A stretch of 54,707 nucleotides of DNA from Pararhodobacter sp. (GTDB lineage Bacteria; Pseudomonadota; Alphaproteobacteria; Rhodobacterales; Rhodobacteraceae): assembly GCA_020832545.1 (NCBI GenBank), contig JAFIEK010000026.1, positions 1 to 54,707 of the forward strand, in the 5' to 3' direction. The notes beneath the pieces are model-generated. The model searched no databases and was not told the DNA's origin. It worked only from the letters and a program-made list of their open reading frames with translations. Shown one piece after another: positions 39,655-48,522 of this stretch (its first letter is position 1; the number at the start of each line of letters is the position of its first letter). A program made the position numbers and the translations under genes.

Positions 39655-41248
39655 CCGGCGCCCCCGTCATCTTGCCGGAAATACGCCGGGGGGTGCCCGA
39701 AGGGCGGGGGGCAGCGCCCCCCCCCCGCCGGCCCCCCCCCCGGAACCAGCCTTTGAACTGTTCGCGCAGCAGGTTCTTCTGCACCTTGCCCATCGTGTTG
39801 CGCGGCAGTTCCGGCAGCACCGCCAGCGCGCGCGGCAGCTTGAACCGCGCCATCCCCGTGGCCAGATCGCGCAATATGGCCTCCGCATCGGGCGAGGCCC
39901 CGGGCACAGGTACGATCACGCCCAGAACCGCCTCGCCCAGATCAGGGTGCGGCACGCCGATGACCGCGCTTTCCAGCACTCCCTCAGTCGCGTCCAGCGC
40001 CAATTCCACTTCCTTAGGGTAGATGTTGTAGCCACCCGCGATGATCAGGTCTTTCTGGCGGCCGACGATATGAACATAGCCATCCTCATCCACCTTCCCC
40101 AGATCGCCGGTGATAAAGAACCCGTCCGCGCGCAGTTCCGCCGCCGTCTTCTCCGGCATCTGCCAGTAACCGGCAAAGACATTCGGCCCGCGCACCTCGA
40201 TCATGCCGACCGCGCCTTGCGGCAGGTCCGCGCCCGTGTCGGGGTCAGTCACTTTCAGATCGACACCGGGCAGCGGCATGCCCACCGTGCCCGCCCGACG
40301 TTCGCCCGCATAGGGGTTTGAGGTGTTCATATTGGTCTCGGTCATGCCGTAGCGTTCCAGAATCTTGTGGCCGGTGCGGGCCTCAAATGCAGTATGTGTC
40401 TCCGCCAGCAGTGGGGCCGAGCCCGAGATGAACAGCCGCATATGCGCCACCAGCTCGCGGTCAAAGCGCGGATCGGCAAGCAGCCGGGTGTAGAATGTGG
40501 GCACGCCCATCAGCGCGGTGGCTTGAGGGAAGTGACGGATGAGCGCATCGATATCCAGTTTCGGCAGAAAGATCATCGCGCCGCCGGCCAGCAACAGGGT
40601 GTTTGTGGCCACGAACAGCCCATGCGTGTGAAAGATCGGCAGCGCGTGCAGCAGCACATCGTCACTGGTAAAACGCCACTCACGCACCAGCACTTCGGCG
40701 TTCGACAGAAGGTTGGCTTGCGTCAGCATCGCGCCTTTTGAGCGCCCGGTTGTGCCCGAGGTATAAAGCAGCGCCGCCAGATCCCCCATGTCCCGCTCTG
40801 CAGCAGTGGCCAGCGGTGTGGCCTGTGCCATCGCGTCCGCGAAACTGCCCACGCTATCCACATCCAGCCCCATCAACCGCGTGCCGCAGCGCGCGGCGAC
40901 AGATGCCAACGCAGCCAGTTGCGCGCCATCGGTCAGCAGCAGCGCGGCCCCGGCGTCTGAGATGAAATATTCAACCTCATCAGGTGTATAGGCGGTGTTG
41001 AGCGGCAGGAACACCACCCCCGCCATCACCGCGCCGCCGTAAAGCGCCAGCGCCTGCGGGCTTTTATCAACCTGCACCGCCAGCCGGTCCCCCGGCTTCA
41101 GCCCCTGCGCCTGAAGTGCCCCCGCCACGCGCGCGCACAATGTGTTAAACGCCGCGCCGGTGATCACGCCGCCATCAGGCAGGTGCAGCCACGGGGTTTC
41201 ACGGTCCCTGAGCGGGGCGAACAGCGCGTCAAACAGCGGGTTGGGCAT
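39569..41248 (-). CDS. matB: malonyl-CoA synthetase with a spurious-looking C-terminal tail
   Basis: The open frame has 559 codons, but MatB homology ends at about residue 502 (LLREQFKGWF, base 39743), the usual length of roughly 503. ANL-superfamily ligase: ATP loop LLYTSGTTGRSKG, the MatB signature ERYGMTETNMNTSNPY, GFFITGDLGKVDEDGY and the catalytic lysine in PRNTMGKVQK. It activates malonate, or methylmalonate, to its CoA thioester. The last 57 codons run through the G/C repeat element and antisense to the end of the XRE-cupin gene, so the natural stop seems lost in the homopolymer runs. Confidence 0.88.
   Translation of the reverse strand: MPNPLFDALFAPLRDRETPWLHLPDGGVITGAAFNTLCARVAGALQAQGLKPGDRLAVQVDKSPQALALYGGAVMAGVVFLPLNTAYTPDEVEYFISDAGAALLLTDGAQLAALASVAARCGTRLMGLDVDSVGSFADAMAQATPLATAAERDMGDLAALLYTSGTTGRSKGAMLTQANLLSNAEVLVREWRFTSDDVLLHALPIFHTHGLFVATNTLLLAGGAMIFLPKLDIDALIRHFPQATALMGVPTFYTRLLADPRFDRELVAHMRLFISGSAPLLAETHTAFEARTGHKILERYGMTETNMNTSNPYAGERRAGTVGMPLPGVDLKVTDPDTGADLPQGAVGMIEVRGPNVFAGYWQMPEKTAAELRADGFFITGDLGKVDEDGYVHIVGRQKDLIIAGGYNIYPKEVELALDATEGVLESAVIGVPHPDLGEAVLGVIVPVPGASPDAEAILRDLATGMARFKLPRALAVLPELPRNTMGKVQKNLLREQFKGWFRGGGRRGGGAAPRPSGTPRRISGKMTGAPVTDRGACRQRPPQPLAGPCCENGAGWLS
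39655..39742 (-). repeat. 3'-end repeat element with long homopolymer runs, after the malonyl-CoA synthetase domain
   Basis: Same layout as the copy after paaA: TCTTGCCGGAAATACG, then GGGGGG tracts, a GCCCGAAGGGC hairpin and a GGGGGGC/GCGCCCCCC hairpin. Between the hairpin and the gene lie two C runs of ten and eleven bases, which the paaA copy lacks. Confidence 0.75.
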
Positions 41249-41326
41249 GGCTGAACCTCCTCTTTGGCGCAGGGATAGCGCGCGCCAAAGCTGTGGTCCA
41301 GCCTGCGGTGCTCAGCCTGCGGGTGC

Positions 41327-42370
41327 TCAGGCTGCGGCTGAGCGGTTGAGCATGTCGCGCACCATCGGAATGACCTTTTCGCCATAAAGCCTGATACATT
41401 CCAGCAAATGGTCATGCGGCTGCGGGCCGGTGGCGTATTTCAGATCGAACCGCTCAATTCCCAGCCCCTTGATCGTGCGCACCATCTTCCGCGCCACTGT
41501 CTCGGGCGCGCCGACGTAAAGCGAACCATGCGCCACTTCGGCCAGATACTTGTCCTTGGTCACCGGCGGCCAGCCGCGCTCGCGCCCGATTCTGCCGAAC
41601 ATCGCCTGATAATGCGGCCAGAGCGCCTCGCGCGCGGCCTCGTCGGTCTCAGCGACAAAGCCCGGCGAGTGAACGCCGATCGGGCGAGGTTTCTGGTCCA
41701 TCTGGGCGACAGTCCGGTGATAAAGATCAACATAGGGTTTGAAGCGCAGGGCATCGCCGCCAATGATCGCCAGCATCATTTGCATGTCATGACGCGCCAC
41801 ACGCACCACCGATTCCGGGCTGCCGCCCACGCCGACCCAGGTGGTCAGCCCACCCTCGCCAAGGCGCGGATAGACGGTTGCGTTTTTCAGTGGCGCGCGG
41901 GTCTGGCCCTGCCAACTGACCTTCTTTTCACGCAACAGGCGGGCGAACAGGTCCAGCCGCTCTTCAAACAGCAGATCATAGTTCTGCAGGTCATGGCCGA
42001 AAAGCCCATAGCTTTCGGTGAACGAACCCCGGCCCAGAATGGCCTCGGCCCGTCCGTTCGACACCGCATTCAGTGTGGAAAACCGCTGGAACACGCGCAC
42101 CGGGTCATCGGTGGACAGCACGGTCACGGCGGTGCCCAGCCGGATGCGGCTGGTGCGCCCGGCAATGGCAGACAACACGATCTCAGGCGATGAAATGGCA
42201 AAATCATCGCGGTGGTGCTCACCAAGGCCGATGAAGTCGATTCCCACGTCATCGGCCAGAACGGCCTCTTCGACCACGTCCCTCAGGACCTGATCCATAG
42301 GTTTGAGTTTGCCATCGGCGCCAAGAGAGATATCGCCGAATGTATCGAGGCCAAGGGAGATCTGGGTCAT
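41327..42370 (-). CDS. LLM-class flavin-dependent oxidoreductase
   Basis: 347 residues, bacterial-luciferase-like TIM barrel. Family marks: GIDFIGLGEHHRDDFA, GTAVTVLSTDDPVRVFQRFSTLNAVSNGRAEAILGRGSF and the VGGSPESVVRVA segment. It binds FMN or F420 and acts as a monooxygenase or reductase; the substrate cannot be inferred. It is separated from matB by 78 bp and from cueR by about 100 bp. Confidence 0.87.
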   Translation of the reverse strand: MTQISLGLDTFGDISLGADGKLKPMDQVLRDVVEEAVLADDVGIDFIGLGEHHRDDFAISSPEIVLSAIAGRTSRIRLGTAVTVLSTDDPVRVFQRFSTLNAVSNGRAEAILGRGSFTESYGLFGHDLQNYDLLFEERLDLFARLLREKKVSWQGQTRAPLKNATVYPRLGEGGLTTWVGVGGSPESVVRVARHDMQMMLAIIGGDALRFKPYVDLYHRTVAQMDQKPRPIGVHSPGFVAETDEAAREALWPHYQAMFGRIGRERGWPPVTKDKYLAEVAHGSLYVGAPETVARKMVRTIKGLGIERFDLKYATGPQPHDHLLECIRLYGEKVIPMVRDMLNRSAAA

Positions 42371-42472
42371 GGTGTTCTCACGCGGTTAGGGCGGGTTTGG
42401 CCGATAGCTAAGTGCCGTGGCACCCTGCGTAAAGGCCAGCCAGCGCACCGCCCCTGTGCGCCGATGCGCAGA

Positions 42473-42880
42473 TCAACGGCGCTTGCGTGCAGGCGGCCCC
42501 GAGGCCAGGTCATTGAGGATCGGGCAGTCAGGCCGATGATCCCCCGCGCAGGACGACACCAGATCGCCCAAGGTGGCCCTGAGCGAGCGCAGTTCGCCGA
42601 TCTTGACATCGATACGTTCCAGATGTTCCTGCGCCAACCGCTTCACATCCTCGCTGGCGCGGCTTTCATCTTCATAAAGGCCCAGAAGCGCGCGGCATTC
42701 CTCAATGGTGAACCCCAGTGCCCGGGAGCGGGCCAGAAACGCCAGCTTGTGGATATCAGCCTGCGCGAATGCCCGGTAGCCATTGGTATCGCGCATGGGG
42801 CGGATCAGGCCGATCTCCTCATAATAGCGGATCGTCTTGGCGGGCAGTCCCGAGGCTGCGGCGGCCTGACCGATGTTCAT
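42473..42880 (-). CDS. cueR: Cu(I)-responsive MerR-family activator CueR
   Basis: 135 residues from the ATG at 42880 (GAGGGG upstream); an ATG at 42892 overlapping the copA stop is the alternative. MerR helix-turn-helix (MNIGQAAAASGLPAKTIRYYEEIGLI), then a dimerisation helix, then the metal loop C111-AGDHRPD-C119, matching the two copper cysteines of CueR. Ser76 in the ASEDVK segment corresponds to the serine that marks sensors of monovalent ions. It lies just behind copA and shares its transcript. Confidence 0.93.
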   Translation of the reverse strand: MNIGQAAAASGLPAKTIRYYEEIGLIRPMRDTNGYRAFAQADIHKLAFLARSRALGFTIEECRALLGLYEDESRASEDVKRLAQEHLERIDVKIGELRSLRATLGDLVSSCAGDHRPDCPILNDLASGPPARKRR

Positions 42881-42888
42881 TGCACCCC

Positions 42889-45387
42889 TCATGCCGGCAC
42901 CGGGCGGGGGGCGCTGTCGCTGGCCGGTTCCCTTGTCTCGGCCATGGCCGGGCGCAGGCCGCGCAGGCGCAGTGCATTGGTGACCACGAACACACTGGAC
43001 AACGCCATCGCACCGGCTGCCAGCACCGGGCTGAGTGTCAGGCCGAAAGCCGGGTAAAGTACGCCGGCGGCCACCGGCAGCAGGGCGGTGTTATAGGCAA
43101 AGGCCCAGAACAGGTTCTGGCGGATGTTGCGGATGGTGCGACGGCTGACATCCAGCGCATTGACGACGCCGCGCAGATCGCCGGAAATCAGCACCACATC
43201 GGCGCTTTCAATCGCCACATCGGTGCCGGTGCCGATTGCGATGCCGACATCTGCCGCCGCCAGCGCGGGCGCGTCATTGATCCCGTCGCCAACAAAGGCC
43301 AGCCGTTTGCCACCTGCGCGCAGGGCCTCAAGGGCGGCGACCTTGCCTTCGGGCAGAACCTCGGCCTCGACCGTGTCGATGCCCAGATCATCGGCGATGG
43401 CGCGGGCGGTGGCCTTGGCGTCACCGGTGATCATCGCCACGCGCAGGCCCATGGCATGCAGCGCTTCGATGGCGCGCGGGGTTGAGGGCTTGATGCGGTC
43501 AGCGACCGCGATCAGCGCGACGGCCTTGCCGTCAATGGCGGCAAAGAGCGGCGTCTGGCCCTTGGCGGCGCGTGCCTCGGCGGTCTGGGGCAGGGTGCCA
43601 AGGTCAATCCCCTCGCGCGCGAACAGGCGCGCGGCACCGACCAGAACCTCATGCCCCTCCACCCGGGCGCGGGCACCGAAGCCGGTGATCGTGTCGAAAC
43701 CCTCAGGGCGCGGCAGGTCCAGCCCCTGCGCGCGGGCAGCGCGCTCGATGGCCTGGGCAATCGGGTGTTCGGCCAGTGATTCAACGGCGGCGACCAGGCG
43801 CAACACCTGATCGGCGTCCCACCCCGGCACGGGTTCCAGCGCCACCAGTTCAGGCCGCCCTTCGGTCAAGGTGCCGGTCTTGTCAAAGGCGACGACATCG
43901 ATACCCTGCAACGCCTGCAACGCATCGCCACGGCGAAACAGAACGCCCATTTCAGCCGCTCGCCCGGTGCCCACCATGATCGAGGTGGGGGTGGCCAGCC
44001 CCATGGCGCAGGGGCAGGCGATGATCAGCACGGCGACAGAAGCGACCAGAGCATGGCTCAGACGCGGGTCAGGTCCGAAAGCCAGCCAGATGGCCAGCGT
44101 CAGCAATGCCAGCGCCATGACGGCGGGCACGAAGTAAAGCGTAACCCGGTCAACCAGCGCCTGAATCGGCAGTTTGGCACCTTGTGCTTCCTCAACCAGT
44201 CGAATGATCTGCGCAAGCATTGTATCGGCTCCCACGCGGGTGGCGCGGAAGACCAGTGCCCCGGTGCCGTTGACGGTGCCCCCGGTGAGGGACGCGCCGG
44301 GCTCCTTGGCGGCGGGCACCGGCTCGCCGGTGATCATGGATTCGTCGACATATGAGCGACCCTCGGTCACCTCGCCATCCACCGCGATCCGCTCGCCCGG
44401 GCGGGTATGGATGATGTCGCCGGGGATGACCTGTTCCAGCGGCAGGTCCTGCACCATGCCGTCGCGCTCTACCCGCGCCGATTTTGCCTGCATCCCTACC
44501 AGCCGCGCTATCGCCGCACCGGTGCGGCCCTTTGCGCGCGCCTCAAGCCAGCGGCCCAGCAGGATCAAGGTGACAATGACCGCAGCCGCCTCGAAATAAA
44601 CCGCCGCCGCGCCTTGTGGCAGCAGGCCGGGGGCAAAAGTGGCGACGGTCGAGAACCCCCAGGCGGCGAAAGTGCCCATAGCCACAAGGCTGTTCATATC
44701 CGGCGCGCCGCGCATGAGCGCGGGAACGCCGTGACGAAAGAAGATCAGACCGGGGCCGAACAACACAAGGCTGGTGAGCAGGAACTGCAGAACCCAGCTT
44801 TCCCACATGCCAATCGTCATATGGACCCAGTGGTGAAAGGCCGGAACCATATGGCCACCCATCTCCAGGATGAAGACCGGCAGCGTAAGGGCTGCGGCAA
44901 GGGCAAGCCTGCGCCTGAGCGCTGTGCCTTCCTCGGCACGCGCCGCCGCCTGCCGTGCGCGCGTATCCGCGCCACGCGGCTGTGCAGGGTACCCGGCAGC
45001 TGTGACCACGCGTGCCAGATCTGAGGCCAGACCGGGGATCGCCAGATGCCGGATGGTGGCGCTTTCACTGGCCAGATTGACCGAAGCACTGATGACACCC
45101 GGCTGGCGCACCAGCACCCGCTCGACCCGCCCGACACAGGAGGCGCAGGTCATGTCTGACACCGCCAGCCGGGTTTCGTGTTCTTCGACAGGGTAACCTG
45201 CCTCTGCCAGTTTTGCGGCAAGTGCCTTCGGTTGTGCCGCGCCGGTGACGCGCAAGGTGCCAAGCGCGAGATTGACCTCGGCACTTATGACATCGGGCTG
45301 CGCGGCGGCGACCCGCTCCACCCGCGCCGAACAGGACGCGCAGTTCATGCCTGATACATGCAGGGTGAGGGGGGCGGAAGTGGGCAT
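42889..45387 (-). CDS. copA: Cu(I)-exporting P1B-type ATPase
   Basis: 832 residues from the ATG at 45387. The in-frame ATG at 45441 lies inside the promoter -10 and cannot be used. Two N-terminal metal-binding domains (GMNCASC with C16/C19 and DMTCASC with C81/C84), then membrane helices, the TGE actuator loop (ITGEPVP), the CPC ion motif (IIACPCAMG), the phosphorylation site DKTGT, the SEHPIAQA-type motif (AEHPIAQA) and GDGINDAPAL. It pumps Cu+ (possibly Ag+) out of the cytosol. It forms one unit with cueR. Confidence 0.95.
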   Translation of the reverse strand: MPTSAPLTLHVSGMNCASCSARVERVAAAQPDVISAEVNLALGTLRVTGAAQPKALAAKLAEAGYPVEEHETRLAVSDMTCASCVGRVERVLVRQPGVISASVNLASESATIRHLAIPGLASDLARVVTAAGYPAQPRGADTRARQAAARAEEGTALRRRLALAAALTLPVFILEMGGHMVPAFHHWVHMTIGMWESWVLQFLLTSLVLFGPGLIFFRHGVPALMRGAPDMNSLVAMGTFAAWGFSTVATFAPGLLPQGAAAVYFEAAAVIVTLILLGRWLEARAKGRTGAAIARLVGMQAKSARVERDGMVQDLPLEQVIPGDIIHTRPGERIAVDGEVTEGRSYVDESMITGEPVPAAKEPGASLTGGTVNGTGALVFRATRVGADTMLAQIIRLVEEAQGAKLPIQALVDRVTLYFVPAVMALALLTLAIWLAFGPDPRLSHALVASVAVLIIACPCAMGLATPTSIMVGTGRAAEMGVLFRRGDALQALQGIDVVAFDKTGTLTEGRPELVALEPVPGWDADQVLRLVAAVESLAEHPIAQAIERAARAQGLDLPRPEGFDTITGFGARARVEGHEVLVGAARLFAREGIDLGTLPQTAEARAAKGQTPLFAAIDGKAVALIAVADRIKPSTPRAIEALHAMGLRVAMITGDAKATARAIADDLGIDTVEAEVLPEGKVAALEALRAGGKRLAFVGDGINDAPALAAADVGIAIGTGTDVAIESADVVLISGDLRGVVNALDVSRRTIRNIRQNLFWAFAYNTALLPVAAGVLYPAFGLTLSPVLAAGAMALSSVFVVTNALRLRGLRPAMAETREPASDSAPRPVPA

Positions 45388-45438
45388 GGAAGGCTCCGTT
45401 GGGTTGTGACAGGACCGGGCGCGAGCGCCAGCCTCCCT

Positions 45439-45469
45439 CATATGAGGCTTCCCGTAACGGGAAGGTCAA
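45439..45469 (-). promoter_or_regulatory. CueR-controlled copA promoter
   Basis: On the minus strand, -35 TTGACC (45464-45469) and -10 CATATG (45439-45444) are 19 bp apart, the over-long spacing typical of MerR-family promoters. The spacer holds the palindrome CTTCCCG-TTA-CGGGAAG (45448-45464), very close to the CueR box of other bacteria. The predicted transcript starts near 45432, which fixes the copA start at 45387. Confidence 0.9.
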
Positions 45470-45534
45470 GCCCCGCATCGCTCCCGCCCGTCTTCATGCC
45501 GCGCATTCGCGCAACACTCATCCCGTTTGGCCGG

Positions 45535-45628
45535 GCTGCGCGGCTGCGCCGCGCAGCATCAGGGGGCTTTGCCCCCTCTTGGCCTCTCGGCCAATTCACC
45601 CCCAGGATATTTTCCAGACACAAAATGG
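45535..45628 (+). repeat. repeat element, left member of an inverted pair
   Basis: Hairpins (GCGCGGCTGCGCCGCGC, GGGGGCTTTGCCCCC, GGCCTCTCGGCC) followed by CACCCCCAGGATATTTTC and CAGACACAAAATGG. The last 30 bases are the reverse complement, with small differences, of the start of the copy at 45649. With the copA promoter and the right member, it fills the 351-bp gap between copA and fdsA, which has no gene. Confidence 0.78.
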
Positions 45629-45648
45629 AAAGTGCCCCGTTCTATTAA

Positions 45649-45720
45649 CATTTTGTGTCTGAAAATATCCCGGGGGAGTCGCCCGAAGGGCGGCGGGGGC
45701 GGCGCCCCCTTCCCGGGCAA
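45649..45720 (-). repeat. repeat element after fdsA, right member of an inverted pair
   Basis: Going outward from the fdsA stop come GC-rich hairpins (GGGGGCGGCGCCCCC type and GCCCGAAGGGC), then CCCCCGGGATATTTTC and AGACACAAAATG. It faces its partner at 45598-45628 across a 20-bp spacer, so the transcript can form a long foldback. Confidence 0.8.
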
Positions 45721-45738
45721 CAATGTGCGCGAGGATTG

Positions 45739-48522
45739 TTATTGCGCCGGAACGATGGCGTGCTCCGGCGCTTTTTCTACCCGCACGGCGGCGAACTTGA
45801 ACTCGGGGATTTTGCCGTAGGGGTCCAGCGCCGGGTTGGTCAACACATTGGCGGCGGCCTCGACAAAGGCGAAGGGCAGGAAAACCATATCTTCGCTGAC
45901 GGCGCGGTCGGCGCGGGCCATCAGCTCGATCGTGCCACGCCTTGTGGTCAGGCGGACCCGCCCGCCGGGTGTGACACCCAGCCGCCGCAGAGTGGCGGGG
46001 TGGAGCGAGCAGTTGGCCTCGGGCTCCATGGCGTCAAGCACCCGTGAGCGGCGGGTCATCGAGCCGGTGTGCCAGTGTTCCAGCTGGCGCCCGGTGGTCA
46101 GGACCATCGGATACTCGGCATCCGGCAGCTCATCGGGCGCGATGACCTTGGCCGGCGCGAAGCGGGCGCGGCCATCTGTGCGGGGGAAGCCATCGCTGAA
46201 GACGATGGGTTGGCCGGGGTCATCGGGCGAGAGCGAGGGGTAGGTGACTGCACCTTCGCGTTCCAGCCGCTCCCATGTGATATTGGCCAGCGAGTTCATC
46301 GTCAGGGCCATTTCGGTGAACACCTCGCGCGGGTGGGTATAGGGCCAGTCCAGCCCCAGCCGGTTGGCCAGTGCCGTGGTGATTGCCCAGTCCGCGCGCG
46401 CCTCGCCCGGGGGCGCGAGGGCCGCGCGGCCCAGTTGCACCTGACGGTTGGTATTGGTGACTGTGCCGGTTTTCTCATAAAACGCGGCGGCGGGCAGGAT
46501 GATATCGGCGTAATTCGCAGTCTCGGTCAGAAAGATGTCCTGCACCACCAGATGCTCCAGCGCGGCCAGCGCCTCGCGCGCATGGGTCACATCGGGGTCG
46601 GACATGGCGGGGTTTTCACCGAGGATATACATGCCCCGGATCTGGCCCGCATGCACCGCATCGAGGATCTCGGTCACCGTCAGACCCTTTTGCGCCGAGA
46701 AATCACCGCTGCCCCACAGGCTGGTGAAGCGGTTGCGGATGCTGGCGTCGGTGACGCTCTGATAATCTGGCAGGAACATCGGGATCAGCCCGGCATCGGA
46801 CGCGCCCTGCACATTGTTTTGCCCCCTGAGCGGGTGCAGCCCGGTGCCCGGTCGCCCGACATGCCCACACATCAGCGCCAGCGCGATCAGGCAACGCGAA
46901 TTGTCGGTGCCGTGGATGTGCTGGCTGATGCCCATTCCCCAGAAAATCATGCCCGCCCGCGCGGTCGCGAACTCCCGCGCGACATCACGCAGGGTGTCAG
47001 CCGGGATGCCGCAGATCGCTTCCATCGCCTCGGGCGAATAGGCGGCGAGGTGGTCTTTCATCGCTTCCCAGTTTTCGGTCATCGCCTCGATATACTGGCG
47101 ATCTGCCAGCCCCTCGGCCACGATCACATGCATGATGGCGTTGAGCATCGCCACATCTGCGCCCGGCTTGAACTGGAGCATATGCGCGGCGTGCCGCTTG
47201 AGCGCCTGACCGCGCGGGTCCATCACGATCAGCTTGCCGCCGCGTTTGGTGAACTGCTTGAAGAAGGTCGCCGCAACGGGATGGTTCTCAATGGGATTGG
47301 CGCCGATGACGATGGCGCAATCAGCGTTTTCGATCTCGTTGAACGTGGCCGTCACAGCCGCCGAGCCGACGTTTTCCAGCAGTGCCGCCACCGACGAGGC
47401 ATGGCACAGCCGGGTGCAATGATCGACATTGTTGTGACCAAAACCCTGCCGGATCAGCTTCTGGAACAGATACGCCTCCTCATTCGAGCATTTGGCCGAG
47501 CCAAAGCCCGCAACCGCTTGTCCGCCATGCGCCGCGGCCAGCCGCTTGAACCCCCCGGCGGCGAAATCGAGCGCCTCGTCCCAGCTGGCTTCGCGGAAAT
47601 GGGTGAGCGGGTTGGCGGGGTCCACGTTCAGCCCCTTGGGCGCATCCTCGCGCCGGATCAGCGGCACGGTCAGCCGGTGCGGGTGGTGGATATAATCATA
47701 GCCGAAGCGGCCCTTGACGCACAGCCGCCCCTTGTTCGCGGGACCGTTGATGCCCTCGACATGGCTGATCCGCCCGTCCTTGACCTTGAGCGAGACCTGA
47801 CAGCCCACACCGCAGAACGGGCAGATCGAGGTGGTTTCACTGTCATGCGCGGCGCTGTCGCCTTGCTGAGTGTCATCCAGTAGCGTGGCGGGCATCAGCG
47901 CGCCGGTGGGGCAGGCCTGCACGCATTCGCCGCAGGCCACGCAGGTGCTGTCACCCATCGGATCGGCGAAATCAAAGACCGGCCAGCTGTCATGCCCGCG
48001 CCCGGCCATGGCGATCACGTCATTGACCTGCACCTCACGACAGGCGCGCACGCACAGCCCGCACTGGATACAGGCATCAAGGTTGACGCGCATCGCGACA
48101 TGGCTGTCATCGAGCAGCGGTATGTGGTCAGCGTCCATGGTGGGAAAGCGGCTGGTCTGCACGCCCTGCGCTGCGGCCATATCCCAAAGGTGGCTGGAGC
48201 GGTCATGCGCCGCCGCCTGATCGGGCTGATCGGCCAGCAACAGCTCCATCACCAGCTTGCGGGCACTGGTGGCGCGCGGCGTGGCGGTGGTGACAACCAT
48301 CCCTTCAGCGGGCTCGCGGATGCAGGACGCCGCCAGCACCCGCTCGCCCTCAATCTCCACCATGCAGGCGCGGCAGTTGCCGTCAGGGCGGTAGCCGGGG
48401 GCCGGTTTGTGGCACAGATGCGGAATGATCAGCCCGCGCCCGTTCGCAACCTCCCAGATGGTCTGGCCGGGTTGCGCCGTGACGGTTTGACCGTCGAGGG
48501 AAAAGGTGATGTGATCGCTCAT
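45739..48522 (-). CDS. fdsA: NAD-dependent formate dehydrogenase, molybdenum/tungsten catalytic subunit
   Basis: 927 residues. From the N-terminus: a 2Fe-2S ferredoxin domain (C37, C50, C53, C67), two 4Fe-4S clusters (CIQCGLCVRAC 151-161, CVACGECVQAC 194-204), a further 4Fe-4S site (C234, C237, C241, C268), then the molybdopterin domains. The active-site ligand is cysteine, C373 in CTRLCHASS, not selenocysteine. It oxidises formate to CO2 and passes electrons to the FdsB-type diaphorase. The start overlaps the small upstream gene by ATGA. Neither the accessory fdsC nor the small fdsD follows it; copA comes next. Whether Mo or W is bound cannot be read from sequence. Confidence 0.95.
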   Translation of the reverse strand: MSDHITFSLDGQTVTAQPGQTIWEVANGRGLIIPHLCHKPAPGYRPDGNCRACMVEIEGERVLAASCIREPAEGMVVTTATPRATSARKLVMELLLADQPDQAAAHDRSSHLWDMAAAQGVQTSRFPTMDADHIPLLDDSHVAMRVNLDACIQCGLCVRACREVQVNDVIAMAGRGHDSWPVFDFADPMGDSTCVACGECVQACPTGALMPATLLDDTQQGDSAAHDSETTSICPFCGVGCQVSLKVKDGRISHVEGINGPANKGRLCVKGRFGYDYIHHPHRLTVPLIRREDAPKGLNVDPANPLTHFREASWDEALDFAAGGFKRLAAAHGGQAVAGFGSAKCSNEEAYLFQKLIRQGFGHNNVDHCTRLCHASSVAALLENVGSAAVTATFNEIENADCAIVIGANPIENHPVAATFFKQFTKRGGKLIVMDPRGQALKRHAAHMLQFKPGADVAMLNAIMHVIVAEGLADRQYIEAMTENWEAMKDHLAAYSPEAMEAICGIPADTLRDVAREFATARAGMIFWGMGISQHIHGTDNSRCLIALALMCGHVGRPGTGLHPLRGQNNVQGASDAGLIPMFLPDYQSVTDASIRNRFTSLWGSGDFSAQKGLTVTEILDAVHAGQIRGMYILGENPAMSDPDVTHAREALAALEHLVVQDIFLTETANYADIILPAAAFYEKTGTVTNTNRQVQLGRAALAPPGEARADWAITTALANRLGLDWPYTHPREVFTEMALTMNSLANITWERLEREGAVTYPSLSPDDPGQPIVFSDGFPRTDGRARFAPAKVIAPDELPDAEYPMVLTTGRQLEHWHTGSMTRRSRVLDAMEPEANCSLHPATLRRLGVTPGGRVRLTTRRGTIELMARADRAVSEDMVFLPFAFVEAAANVLTNPALDPYGKIPEFKFAAVRVEKAPEHAIVPAQ

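Noticed and set aside
45388-45441. 18-residue longer CopA
   Set aside because: The alternative ATG lies within the promoter -10 element, upstream of the predicted transcript start.
46069-47883. 604-codon open frame antisense to fdsA
   Set aside because: Shadow of the molybdoenzyme gene; His/Arg/Gly-rich without domain marks.
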